Shown here: one piece after another, positions 27,476-36,232 of the stretch
Position numbering within the stretch: the first letter of the stretch is position 1
Layout: every line of letters begins with the position of its first letter
Source of the DNA: Aurantimonas coralicida DSM 14790
Lineage (GTDB): Bacteria; Pseudomonadota; Alphaproteobacteria; Rhizobiales; Rhizobiaceae
Reading direction: 5' to 3'
DNA length: 64,000 nucleotides
Assembly (NCBI RefSeq): GCF_000421645.1
Contig: NZ_ATXK01000002.1
Location: 62,001-126,000 of the forward strand
Translations under genes and position numbers: made by a program
The notes under the pieces: generated by a model
What the model saw: only the letters and a program-made list of their open reading frames with translations
What the model was told of the DNA's origin: nothing
The model's database searches: none

Positions 27476-29316
27476 CGAACCCGGCCATCATCATCCTGTC
27501 CGATGCCGCCCGGCCGCTCGCGGATCGCTTGGCGACGCATCTTGGCGGTGAGATTCACGCCGCTGCCGGTCGCTGCCTTGACGCGCCCGTTCGCTTCGAG
27601 GCCGCCGGTCCGCATCTGCAGGCGCTGTTCCGGGAGGGGCGGCCGATCGTTGCCGTGATGGCGGCGGGCGCGCTGATCCGCATCCTCGCGCCGCTGCTGT
27701 CGGACAAATCCGCCGAGCCGCCCGTCGTCGCCGTCGCCGAGGACGGCTCGGCCGCCGTGCCGCTGCTCGGTGGTCATCACGGCGCCAATGATCTCGCCCG
27801 GGCGATCGCGGCCGAACTCGGCGGCGTCGCCGCCGTCACCACCGCCGGCGACCTGCGCTTCGGCGTTGCGCTCGATGCGCCGCCGGCCGGCTGGCGGCTT
27901 GACAACCCGCAGGATGCCAAGCCCGCCATGGCGGCGCTCGTGGCCGGTGCCCATGCCAGGCTGGACGGCGAAGCCGCGCCTGCTGCCGGTTGGCTGACCG
28001 CCTCGCGGATTCCCTTTGCCGCGGACGGCGCGGTGCGCCTGCGCGCCAGCATGGAAGCAGGGGGACCGAACGCCGGCGAACTGCTCTATCGGCCGCAGAG
28101 CCTCGTTCTCGGCATCGGCAGCGAGCGCCATGCGCCCGCCGAGGAGGCCATCGCGCTGGCCGAGGCGACCCTTGCCGAAGCCGGCGTCAGCCCGCTGGCG
28201 TTGGCCGCCATCGCCTCCATCGACCTGAAGGCTGACGAACCGGCGGTTCATGCGGTGGCCGCGCATTTCGGCGTGCCCGCGCGGTTCTTCACGGCCGCCG
28301 CACTAGAGGCCGAGGCGCCGCGCCTCGCCACGCCCTCCGACATCGTCTTCGCCGAGACCGGCTGCCACGGCGTCGCCGAAGGGGCGGCGCTGGCATCCGT
28401 CGGCGCCAACGGGCGCCTGCGGCTCGCCAAGCGCAAGAGCCGCCGGGTCACCGCCGCACTCGCTGAGGCGCCACGGCCGCTGGACGCAGGCCGCATCGGC
28501 CGGGCGCGGGGCAGGCTCTCGGTGGTCGGCATCGGCCCGGGCGGCGCCGAATGGCGCTCGCCGGAGGTCAGCGACATGGTCGCCGCGGCCAGCGATCTCG
28601 TCGGCTATTCGCTCTATCTCGACCTGCTCGGTCCGCTGGCCGGCGGCAAGACGCGTCACGATTTCGACCTTGGCGAGGAGGAGGCGCGGGTGCGTCACGC
28701 CATGGAACTGGCCGGCGAGGGCCGCGACGTGGCGCTGGTCTGCTCGGGCGATGCCGGCATCTACGCCATGGCGACGCTGGTCTTCGAGCTCCTCGACAAG
28801 GACGGCGTGTCCGCTGACGCCAAACGCATCGCCATCGAATGCTCGCCGGGCATCTCGGCGCTGCAGGGCGCAGCGGCGCGTGCCGGGGCGCCGCTCGGCC
28901 ACGATTTCTGCACTATCTCCCTCTCCGACCTGCTGACGCCCTGGGACGACATCCAGCGCCGGGTGCGCGCCGCGGGGGAGGGCGACTTCGTCATCGCCTT
29001 CTACAATCCCGTCTCGCGCAAGCGCCGCACCCAGCTCGCCTTCGCCCGCGACGAACTCTTGAAGCATCGCCCCGCCGACACCCCCGTGATCCTCGCCACC
29101 AATCTCGGCCGCACGGGCGAACGCCTGAGTGTCGTGCCGCTGAGCGCCCTCGACGTCGATGATGTCGACATGCTGACCGTGGTGATCGTCGGCTCGTCCG
29201 ACACGCGCACCGTCACCACCGGCGACGGGCGGGAGTGGGTCTACACGCCCCGCGGCTATGCCGGGAAGGCCGGTACCGGCATGGCGGAAAGCCCTCGAAA
29301 GGACAACGCGGCATGA
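27472..29316 (+). CDS. cobJ: Fusion of CbiG (cobalt-precorrin-5A hydrolase) with CobJ/CbiH C17-methyltransferase
   Basis: The 614-aa chain starts at ATG 27472 overlapping the cobI stop (ATGA). Residues about 1-220 are CbiG N-terminal and middle regions (MAAGALIRILAPLLSDKSAE, VPLLGGHHGANDLARAIA). Residues about 225-335 are the CbiG C-terminal/CobE domain (LVLGIGSERHAPAEEAI, ASIDLKADEPAV). Residues about 345-590 are CobJ (LSVVGIGPGGAEWRSPE, VALVCSGDAGIYAMATLVFE, FVIAFYNPVSRKRRTQL), which methylates C17 during ring contraction. CbiG opens the delta-lactone and releases acetaldehyde in the early-cobalt route. A complete CbiG here supports that route. Confidence 0.93.
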   Translation: MTNPAIIILSDAARPLADRLATHLGGEIHAAAGRCLDAPVRFEAAGPHLQALFREGRPIVAVMAAGALIRILAPLLSDKSAEPPVVAVAEDGSAAVPLLGGHHGANDLARAIAAELGGVAAVTTAGDLRFGVALDAPPAGWRLDNPQDAKPAMAALVAGAHARLDGEAAPAAGWLTASRIPFAADGAVRLRASMEAGGPNAGELLYRPQSLVLGIGSERHAPAEEAIALAEATLAEAGVSPLALAAIASIDLKADEPAVHAVAAHFGVPARFFTAAALEAEAPRLATPSDIVFAETGCHGVAEGAALASVGANGRLRLAKRKSRRVTAALAEAPRPLDAGRIGRARGRLSVVGIGPGGAEWRSPEVSDMVAAASDLVGYSLYLDLLGPLAGGKTRHDFDLGEEEARVRHAMELAGEGRDVALVCSGDAGIYAMATLVFELLDKDGVSADAKRIAIECSPGISALQGAAARAGAPLGHDFCTISLSDLLTPWDDIQRRVRAAGEGDFVIAFYNPVSRKRRTQLAFARDELLKHRPADTPVILATNLGRTGERLSVVPLSALDVDDVDMLTVVIVGSSDTRTVTTGDGREWVYTPRGYAGKAGTGMAESPRKDNAA

Positions 29317-30092
29317 CCGTCCATTTCATCGGAGCCGGACCCGGCGCGCCCGACCTGATCACCGTGCGCGGCCTGCGCCTGATCGAATCCTGCCCGGTCT
29401 GCCTCTATGCCGGCTCGCTGGTGCCCGAGGCGGTGGTCAAGGCCGCACCCGAGGGGGCGAAGGTGCTCGACACGGCGCCGATGACGCTGGACGAGATCGT
29501 CGACGAGATGGCGGCGGCGCATGAACGCGGCGAGGACGTGGCCCGGGTGCATTCCGGCGACCCGTCGCTCTACGGCGCCATTGCCGAACAGATCCGCCGC
29601 CTGAAGGCGCTCGATATTCCCTTCGACATCACCCCCGGCGTGCCGGCCTTCGCCGCCGCCGCGGCAGCGCTGCAGACGGAGCTCACGGTTCCGGAAATCT
29701 GCCAGACGGTGATCCTGACGCGCACGGCGATGAAATCGTCGAAGATGCCGGAAGGCGAGGAGCTGTCGACGCTGGGCCAGAGCGGCGCGACGCTGGCGAT
29801 CCACCTGTCGGTGCGCAATATCCCCCATATCCAGCGCGAGCTCCTGCCGCTGCCGGCCTATGGCGAGGATTGCCCGGCGGTGATCGCCTATCGCGTCGGC
29901 TGGCCCGACGAGGCGTTCATCCACGGCACGCTGGGCGACATTCACCGCAAGGCGCGCGAGGCCAAGCTGACCCGCACCGCGCTGATCTTCGTGGGCCGGG
30001 CACTGGGCGCCGAGGACTTCATCGATTCCAAGCTCTACGACGCCGGCCATGTCCATGTGCTGCGGCCGAGGCGCAAGCAGGCCGCGGTCTAG
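29313..30092 (+). CDS. cobM: Precorrin-4 C11-methyltransferase CobM (CbiF)
   Basis: CobM (259 aa from ATG 29313, overlapping the previous stop as ATGA) adds the C11 methyl group. It has VHFIGAGPGAPDLITVRG, the VCLYAGSLVPE segment, VARVHSGDPSLYGAIAEQ and FDITPGVPAFAAAAAAL, all typical. The longer reading from 29235 adds residues that lie inside cobJ. Its TAG shares the tetranucleotide CTAG (30089-30092) with the stop of the convergent cobK. It ends the left + strand corrin operon. Confidence 0.95.
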   Translation: MTVHFIGAGPGAPDLITVRGLRLIESCPVCLYAGSLVPEAVVKAAPEGAKVLDTAPMTLDEIVDEMAAAHERGEDVARVHSGDPSLYGAIAEQIRRLKALDIPFDITPGVPAFAAAAAALQTELTVPEICQTVILTRTAMKSSKMPEGEELSTLGQSGATLAIHLSVRNIPHIQRELLPLPAYGEDCPAVIAYRVGWPDEAFIHGTLGDIHRKAREAKLTRTALIFVGRALGAEDFIDSKLYDAGHVHVLRPRRKQAAV

Positions 30093-30841
30093 GCGGCGAT
30101 GCCGAGGAGCGCGAGAACCGCGCCGAGCGAGCCGGCCAGCGGCGGCGGTGGGGCCGGGGGCCGCGCGATCATCACCACCGGCAGACCCAACCGGCGGGCC
30201 GCCTCGATCTTGGCGTATGACGTCGCGCCACCGGAATTGCGGCAGACGAGATGGGTGACGCCGAGCCGGCGCAGCAGCGCGGCTTCGGTCTCTGCGTCGG
30301 AGGATGGCCGGCCGAGGACGATCTCGGCGGCAAACGCCAGTGGCGGATCCGGCGGATCGATCATCCGCACGACGGGCGTCAGGTCCGGGCGATGGGCGAA
30401 GGGCGCGAGATGCTGTCGCCCCAGCGCAAGGAACGGCCTTGCGCCCATGGGCAGGGCGTCCCGCGCAGAGCCAAGGCAATCGACGTCGATCCAGGTGTCG
30501 TCCGCCTGCTTGTCCCAGGCTGGGCGGACGAACGCGATCCGCTGGACGCCGGCAAGCGCGGCGGCCCTGGCGGCGTTGCGCGAGATGCCGGCGGCGAAGG
30601 GATGGGTGGCATCCACCAGCCAGCTCACGCCAGACTCACGCAGGAAGGCTGCAAGCCCGTCTGCGCCGCCGAAGCCGCCGATGCGGATCTCGCAGCCCGC
30701 AGGAAGGATCGGCCGGGCCGTGCGGCCGGCGAGCGACAGCAGGATCCGCAGCGCGGGCTCGCTCGCGCAGAGCCGGCTTACCAGCGCGTTCGCCTCTGCG
30801 GTGCCGCCGAGGATCAGGATCGTCTCAGCCGGTGCGGGCAA
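30089..30841 (-). CDS. cobK: (Cobalt-)precorrin-6A reductase CobK (CbiJ)
   Basis: CobK (250 aa) reduces precorrin-6A to 6B with NADPH. The best start is TTG 30841, preceded by GGAGG; no ATG or GTG is available in frame near it. The N-terminal TILILGGTAEANALVSRL is the nucleotide-binding motif, and VSWLVDATHPFAAGISRNA and HLVCRNSGGATSYAKIEAAR are CobK signatures. It overlaps the end of cbiD by 17 bases, so the pair is a two-gene operon on the minus strand. The stop codon overlaps that of cobM. Confidence 0.92.
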   Translation of the reverse strand: MPAPAETILILGGTAEANALVSRLCASEPALRILLSLAGRTARPILPAGCEIRIGGFGGADGLAAFLRESGVSWLVDATHPFAAGISRNAARAAALAGVQRIAFVRPAWDKQADDTWIDVDCLGSARDALPMGARPFLALGRQHLAPFAHRPDLTPVVRMIDPPDPPLAFAAEIVLGRPSSDAETEAALLRRLGVTHLVCRNSGGATSYAKIEAARRLGLPVVMIARPPAPPPPLAGSLGAVLALLGIAA

Positions 30842-31952
30842 CCACGCCTCCGGCCCGGTCGACGACGATGATGTGCGGCGTGACGGGGGCGCCGCGCAGG
30901 ATCGCGGCGGCGTTGCCCTGCGCTCGCACGGCGATCGCGTCCGCAAGATCGATGTTCTCGGCTGCGCACAGGTCCAGCACGGCCTTGGCGGTGTTGGCGC
31001 CGAGGATCGTCTCGCGCAGCGCGGCACCGCGCCCGGGCGCGATCGTCTCGGCCAGGCCGGCGAGGAAAGCGAAGTCCACCTGGCTGCGGCCCGAATGCAA
31101 ATCCATCGCGCCCTGGGCCAGCTTGGTCAGCTTGGCGAAGCCGCCGGCGATGGTGACGCGGGGCACCGGATGGGCGCGCAGATATTTGAGCAGACCGCCG
31201 GCGAAATCGCCCATGTCGAGATAGGCAATCTCGGGCAGCTCCGGATACAGCGCCCGCGCGGCATCCTCGCTGGCCGAGCCGGTGGCGCCCACGACATGGT
31301 CGAGCCCGGCCGCCCGCGCCACGTCGATGCCGCGGTGGATGGAGTGAATCCAGGCCGAGCAGGAGAAGGGGTGGACGATCCCGGTCGTGCCGAGGATCGA
31401 CAGGCCGCCGAGAATACCGAGGCGCGGGTTCCAGGTTTTCGCCGCCAGCGCCTCGCCATCGGTGACCGACAGGGTGATCTCGACATCCGCCGATCGGCCG
31501 TGTTCGCCGCAGAGCGCTGCAACGACGTCGCGCATCATCTGCCGCGGCACCGGATTGATCGCCGCTTCGCCGACCGCGATGGGCAGGCCCTCGCGGGTCA
31601 CCGTGCCGACGCCGGGCCCGGCGCGAAAGACGATGCCGGAGCCGGGGGCGCCGAAGCGGAGCGTCGCGACGATCTCGGCGAGATGGGTGACGTCGGGATC
31701 GTCGCCGGCATCCTTGATGATCGCCGCCACGGCGCGATCGTCGGTCAGTTCGGTACGGTTCAGCGCGAAGGCCGGCGTCTCGCCCTTGGGCAGGGTGATC
31801 GTCACCGGATCGGGGAAGTCGCCGGTCAGAAGCGCCGTGAGGGCCGCCTTGGTGGCTGCGGTGGCGCAGGCGCCAGTGGTCCAGCCGCGGCGCAGGCTTT
31901 CGCCCTTGTCGCGGGACCCGTCCGTCCTGTCGTCGCCGAGATTGAAGCCCAT
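30825..31952 (-). CDS. cbiD: Cobalt-precorrin-5B C1-methyltransferase CbiD
   Basis: CbiD (375 aa from ATG 31952, MGFNLGDDRTDG) methylates C1 in the cobalt-containing pathway; the aerobic pathway uses unrelated CobF instead. Conserved parts are RRGWTTGACATAATKAAL, KDAGDDPDVTH, VGEAAINPVPRQMM, LSILGTTGIVHPFS and TIAGGFAKLTKLAQG. The frame runs further upstream into cobB antisense sequence without a ribosome-binding site. It is divergent from cobB with 71 bp between, and overlaps cobK downstream. Confidence 0.95.
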   Translation of the reverse strand: MGFNLGDDRTDGSRDKGESLRRGWTTGACATAATKAALTALLTGDFPDPVTITLPKGETPAFALNRTELTDDRAVAAIIKDAGDDPDVTHLAEIVATLRFGAPGSGIVFRAGPGVGTVTREGLPIAVGEAAINPVPRQMMRDVVAALCGEHGRSADVEITLSVTDGEALAAKTWNPRLGILGGLSILGTTGIVHPFSCSAWIHSIHRGIDVARAAGLDHVVGATGSASEDAARALYPELPEIAYLDMGDFAGGLLKYLRAHPVPRVTIAGGFAKLTKLAQGAMDLHSGRSQVDFAFLAGLAETIAPGRGAALRETILGANTAKAVLDLCAAENIDLADAIAVRAQGNAAAILRGAPVTPHIIVVDRAGGVVARTG

Positions 31953-32023
31953 CGGCGCCTTATAGGCGGGGCGGGGGCCGGCGGAAAGCGTCCGGTTGCC
32001 GATGCGGGGCCGGGGGCCGGGCG

Positions 32024-33322
32024 ATGAGCGGACTGATGATCGCCGCGCCCCATTCGGGCGCCGGCAAGACCAGCGTGACCCTCGGGCTCCTGCGAGCACT
32101 GCGGCGCCGCGCCATCTCGGTCGGATCGGCCAAGGCCGGGCCGGACTATATCGACCCCGCCTTCCATGCCGCCGCCAGCGGCGCGCCCTGCGTCAATCTC
32201 GACCCCTGGGCGATGCGGCCGGCGCTGCTCGCCGGACTGGCAGCAGAGGCCCGCGCGACGGGCGGTCTTGTCGTCGAGGCGATGATGGGCCTCTTCGATG
32301 GCGCGGCCGACGGCAGTGGTTCGGCCGCCGATCTCGCCGCAGGGCTCGACCTGAAGATCGTGCTGGTCGTCGATTGCGCCCGCCAGTCCCATTCGGTGGC
32401 GGCGCTGGTGCGGGGCTTCGCCAGCCATCGCGGGGATATCCGGATCGCGGGCCTGATCCTCAACCGTGTCGGCTCGCCGCGTCATGCCGCGCTGCTGACC
32501 GAGGCGCTGGCACCGCTTCGCATTCCGGTGCTGGGCGTGCTGCCGCGACAGGACGATCTTGCCCTGCCCGAGCGCCATCTGGGGCTGGTGCAGGCGGGCG
32601 AGCACGCCGATCTCGACGCGTTTCTCGACCGGGCCTCCGACTGGATCGAAGCCGGTTGCGACGTGCCGGCCCTTGCCGCTCTGGCCGGCGGCGACGATCC
32701 GGAGCGCAGCCTTGTTGCGGCGACACCGCTCGCCCCGCTCGGCCGCCATATGGCGATCGCCCGCGACGCGGCCTTCGCCTTTGCCTATCCGCATCTCTTG
32801 GATAGCTGGCGCCGGGCCGGGGCCGCGCTGTCCTTCTTCTCGCCGCTGGCCGACGAGGCGCCCGACGACCGGGCCGACGCGATCTATCTGCCGGGCGGTT
32901 ATCCGGAGCTCCATGCCGGACAGATCGCCGGGGCCGGCCGCTTCAAGGCGGCCCTGCTGGCGGCGGCGGCGGCAAGGGGCGTTGCGATCTATGGCGAGTG
33001 CGGCGGCTACATGGTGCTGGGCGAGGCGCTGACCGATGCGGAGGGCGACACCCATCCGATGCTCGGCCTCCTGCCGCTGCGCACGAGCTTTCGCGAGCGC
33101 CGGCTGCATCTCGGCTATCGGCGCCTGACGCCGTGCGGCCCGGGTCCCTGGGCCGGACCGCTGCGGGCGCATGAGTTTCACTACACGGCCATCGTCTCGG
33201 AAGGGCCGGGCGACCCGCTGTTCACCGCCGAGGATGCGCGCGGCGAGGCACTGGGCGATTACGGCCTGCGGCGGGGAAGCGTCTTCGGCTCCTTCCTTCA
33301 TCTCATCGACGGGGAGGCGTGA
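32024..33322 (+). CDS. cobB: Cobyrinate a,c-diamide synthase CobB (CbiA)
   Basis: This 432-aa enzyme uses ATP and glutamine to amidate the a and c side chains. The P-loop-like MIAAPHSGAGKTSVTLGLLRAL starts the ATP domain, followed by VEAMMGLFDG. The C-terminal glutaminase holds the nucleophilic Cys in IYGECGGYMVLGE and the HEFHYTAI motif. ATG 32024 lacks a strong ribosome-binding site; a second in-frame ATG lies four codons in. The stop overlaps the next ATG by one base (TGATG). It begins the three-gene run cobB-cobD-cbiB. Confidence 0.95.
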   Translation: MSGLMIAAPHSGAGKTSVTLGLLRALRRRAISVGSAKAGPDYIDPAFHAAASGAPCVNLDPWAMRPALLAGLAAEARATGGLVVEAMMGLFDGAADGSGSAADLAAGLDLKIVLVVDCARQSHSVAALVRGFASHRGDIRIAGLILNRVGSPRHAALLTEALAPLRIPVLGVLPRQDDLALPERHLGLVQAGEHADLDAFLDRASDWIEAGCDVPALAALAGGDDPERSLVAATPLAPLGRHMAIARDAAFAFAYPHLLDSWRRAGAALSFFSPLADEAPDDRADAIYLPGGYPELHAGQIAGAGRFKAALLAAAAARGVAIYGECGGYMVLGEALTDAEGDTHPMLGLLPLRTSFRERRLHLGYRRLTPCGPGPWAGPLRAHEFHYTAIVSEGPGDPLFTAEDARGEALGDYGLRRGSVFGSFLHLIDGEA

Positions 33323-34356
33323 TGGCGTCGCCTGATCCGAAGGCGCTCCAGCATGGCGGGGCACTGGATGCAGCGATCGCACGCCATGGCGGCGCGCGGG
33401 CCGACTGGCTCGACCTGTCGACCGGCATCAATCCGACGCCGCCCCGCCTGCCGGAACTCGATCCGGAGCTCTGGCAGCGGCTCCCCGAGGCCGGGCTCGA
33501 GCGCGCCGCGTTGGCGGCGGCGCGACGCTGCTACGGCGCGCCCGACATGGCCGGCGTCGTCGCCGCCCCAGGGACGCAGGCGCTGATTGCGGCGCTTCCG
33601 CATCTCTTCGCGCCGACGGATGTCGCGATCCTCGCGCCGACCTATTCCGAGCACGCCCTGACCTTCGCCGCCGCTGGCCACCGGGTCACCCGCTTCGCGG
33701 GGCTGGAGGCGGTGTCGGTCGAGGCGCGGATCGTGGTGGTCGTGAACCCGAACAATCCCGATGGCCGTGTCTTCGAGCCGGCGGAGCTACTTGTCCTCGC
33801 CGATCGGCTGGCGGCGCGGGACGGCCTTCTGATCGTCGACGAAGCCTTTGCCGATGTCGATGGGGCCCGCTCGCTCGCGCCCTGCACGGGTCGCGACGGG
33901 CTGCTTGTCTATCGCTCCTTTGGCAAGTTCTTCGGTCTGGCGGGGCTGCGCCTCGGTTTCGCCCTGACGACGCCGACCCTGGAAGCGCAGCTCGGGGAGA
34001 GGCTCGGCACCTGGGCCGTCTCCGGACCGGCGCTTGCCATCGGCGCGGCGCTGCTGGGCGATGACGCACTGGTGGCAGAGACGCGGGCCGGCATCCTGCG
34101 GCAGCAAGGGCTCCTGAGGGCCACGCTCGGCGCCGTCGGCCTGCCCCTGGTGGGCGGCACCGGCCTGTTCGCCACCGTCGCGCATCCGCGCGCCCACGAT
34201 CTCTTTGCTGCACTCTGTCGGCGCCGCATTCTCACCCGTCCGTTCCAGACGCCCGGCGACTGGCTACGCTTCGGCAATCCGGCGGATGGAGCAGAGGCCG
34301 CGCGTCTCGAAACGGCGTTGCGCGCGGCGCTCGCCGAAATCGACGGCGCGCCATGA
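33322..34356 (+). CDS. cobD: Threonine-phosphate decarboxylase CobD (CobC in Pseudomonas nomenclature)
   Basis: This PLP enzyme (344 aa) makes (R)-1-amino-2-propanol phosphate, the linker between corrin ring and nucleotide loop. It has the class I aminotransferase fold with WLDLSTGINP near the N-terminus, VVVNPNNPDGRVF, LLIVDEAFADVDG and the PLP lysine in YRSFGKFFGLAGLRLGFA. Either GTG 33319 or ATG 33322 could start it; ATG 33322 follows GGGGAGG. It overlaps cbiB by four bases (ATGA). Confidence 0.93.
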   Translation: MASPDPKALQHGGALDAAIARHGGARADWLDLSTGINPTPPRLPELDPELWQRLPEAGLERAALAAARRCYGAPDMAGVVAAPGTQALIAALPHLFAPTDVAILAPTYSEHALTFAAAGHRVTRFAGLEAVSVEARIVVVVNPNNPDGRVFEPAELLVLADRLAARDGLLIVDEAFADVDGARSLAPCTGRDGLLVYRSFGKFFGLAGLRLGFALTTPTLEAQLGERLGTWAVSGPALAIGAALLGDDALVAETRAGILRQQGLLRATLGAVGLPLVGGTGLFATVAHPRAHDLFAALCRRRILTRPFQTPGDWLRFGNPADGAEAARLETALRAALAEIDGAP

Positions 34357-35342
34357 GCCTGCATTTCGCCCTGCTTCTTGCCGGGACGGGGCTGGACCGG
34401 CTGGTGGGCGACCCGGATTGGCTCTGGCGCCGTCTGCCGCATCCGGTGGTGCTGTTCGGCAAGGCCGTCGATGCGCTGGATGCGAGGCTCAACCGCGAGG
34501 GCTATTCCCAGGCCCGCCGGCGACGGAACGGCTTTGTCGCCGCTGCGATCCTCGTCGTCGGAGCGGCCGCGATCGGCTTCGCTCTGTCACGCGTCTTCGC
34601 CATGGCGGGTCCGCTCGGCTGGGTGCTGGAAATCCTCGTTCTGGCGGTGTTTCTCGCCCAGAAGAGCCTTGTCGACCATGTGCGCGCCGTCGCCGACGCG
34701 CTGGAGGGGGAGGGGCTCGCCGGAGGTCGGCGGGCGGTGGCGATGATCGTCGGCCGCGATCCCGATGCGCTCGACGAGGCCGGCGTCTGCCGGGCGGCCA
34801 TCGAAAGTCTTGCCGAAAACGCCTCGGACGGGGTGGTGGCGCCGTTCCTCTGGTATCTGGTCTTCGGCCTGCCGGGGCTGCTGGCCTACAAGGCGGTCAA
34901 CACTGCCGATTCGATGATCGGCCACATGAATGCCCGCTACCGCGCCTTCGGTTTCGCCTCGGCGAAGCTCGACGACGCCATGAACTGGCCGGCGGCGCGG
35001 CTCACGGCGCTGCTCTTCGCCCTTGTCGCCGCATTTCATGCCCGCAGCCTGTCTCTCGTCGGATCGGTCATGGCGATTGCCCGGCGCGACGCGCCGCGGC
35101 ATCGCTCGCCCAATGCCGGCTGGCCCGAGGCGGCGGTCGCGGCTTCCCTCGATCTGTCGCTGGGCGGCCCGCGAAGCTACGGCGAACTCGTGGTCGATGC
35201 GCCGATGCTCAATCCGGCGGGACGGCGCGCCGCAAATGTGACGGACATCGCGGCGGCGATCGGCCTGTTCGGCGGGATGGCCAATCTTCTCCTGTCGATC
35301 GCAGCGATCCTCGCGCTCGCAGCCTGGACCCTTGGCCTGTGA
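34353..35342 (+). CDS. cbiB: Adenosylcobinamide-phosphate synthase CbiB
   Basis: This 329-aa inner-membrane protein joins aminopropanol phosphate to cobyric acid. Family marks are LLLAGTGLDRLVGDP at the start, PVVLFGKAVDALDARLNR, the ARESLAENASDGVVAP-like AAIESLAENASDGVVAPFLW, and KAVNTADSMIGHMNARY. Four to five membrane helices are predicted. It starts inside the cobD stop (ATGA) and ends five bases before the convergent cobS stop. Confidence 0.95.
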   Translation: MSLHFALLLAGTGLDRLVGDPDWLWRRLPHPVVLFGKAVDALDARLNREGYSQARRRRNGFVAAAILVVGAAAIGFALSRVFAMAGPLGWVLEILVLAVFLAQKSLVDHVRAVADALEGEGLAGGRRAVAMIVGRDPDALDEAGVCRAAIESLAENASDGVVAPFLWYLVFGLPGLLAYKAVNTADSMIGHMNARYRAFGFASAKLDDAMNWPAARLTALLFALVAAFHARSLSLVGSVMAIARRDAPRHRSPNAGWPEAAVAASLDLSLGGPRSYGELVVDAPMLNPAGRRAANVTDIAAAIGLFGGMANLLLSIAAILALAAWTLGL

Positions 35343-35347
35343 GCCTG

Positions 35348-36124
35348 TCAGCCGATGGAGATCGCAAGGCCCGTCAGCGCCGAAAGCTCGACGAGCTGCT
35401 GCGCGGCGCCGAGGCAATCGCCGGTCTGGCCGCCGAGCCGGCGTGTGATGAAACGACGGAAGCCGAAAAGGGTCAACGCCCCGAAGACGTAGCCGGCCAG
35501 TGTCGTCCCGATGCCACAGGCGATGAGACCGCCGCCCAGATAGAGGATCGTGCCAATCACGAGCGACAGCCGGCCGGTGCGGGTGTCGGGGCGGCCGACG
35601 CGGTCGGCGAGGCCGCCGGGATCGGCCGAGACGAGCGACGACCACAGCCAGGCCATGGCGCCGCGACTGACCGCCGCGACGGCGACGAGCGCCAGCGCCG
35701 CGCTGGGGGCTCCGTAGGTGCCGGCGAGTTCGGCGAAGAGGGCGATGCGCAGGACAACCGACAGGACGAGAGCCAGCGCGCCATAGCTGCCGACCCGGCT
35801 GTCCTTCATGATCGCCAGTGCGCGTTCGCGCTCGTGATGGCCGCCGAGCCCGTCGGCCACGTCGCCCAGCCCGTCCTCGTGCAGGGCGCCGGTGGTGAAC
35901 ACCAGCGCGGCGACGGCGAGCGTTGCGGCGACCAGCGGCGACAGGCCGAGCGCGGCGGCAAGCATCAGAACCACAGCCGCCGGCAGCGCGGCGATGACGC
36001 CCGCCACGGGAAAGGCGTGGGTGTCGTCGCCGAGGGGATGATGGCCGGTGAAGGCCCATGGGACCGGCGGCATGCGGGTGAGGAAAGCGAGGCTGCGCAG
36101 CGTCGCGGCGACATATCGCTCCAT
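35348..36124 (-). CDS. cobS: Adenosylcobinamide-GDP ribazoletransferase CobS (CobV)
   Basis: CobS (258 aa from ATG 36124) joins alpha-ribazole (or its phosphate) to adenosylcobinamide-GDP in the inner membrane. It shows SLAFLTRMPPVP, TGALHEDGLGDVADGLGGH (the metal-binding Asp-rich motif), MKDSRVGSYGALALVL and GGQTGDCLGAAQQL near the C-terminus. About six membrane helices are seen. The frame continues a long way upstream, but that sequence lies opposite cobT and is noise. It is divergent from cobT with 108 bp between. Confidence 0.94.
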   Translation of the reverse strand: MERYVAATLRSLAFLTRMPPVPWAFTGHHPLGDDTHAFPVAGVIAALPAAVVLMLAAALGLSPLVAATLAVAALVFTTGALHEDGLGDVADGLGGHHERERALAIMKDSRVGSYGALALVLSVVLRIALFAELAGTYGAPSAALALVAVAAVSRGAMAWLWSSLVSADPGGLADRVGRPDTRTGRLSLVIGTILYLGGGLIACGIGTTLAGYVFGALTLFGFRRFITRRLGGQTGDCLGAAQQLVELSALTGLAISIG

Positions 36125-36232
36125 GGCGGCCCTTGCTCCCCGCGCGCGGCTGCGCCATTGCGGCGGCAACGCTTTCCATTCCCGAGCGGCGCCGCGCGCC
36201 GTCAACGTTCCGGAACCTAGAGGATTCGCTCC

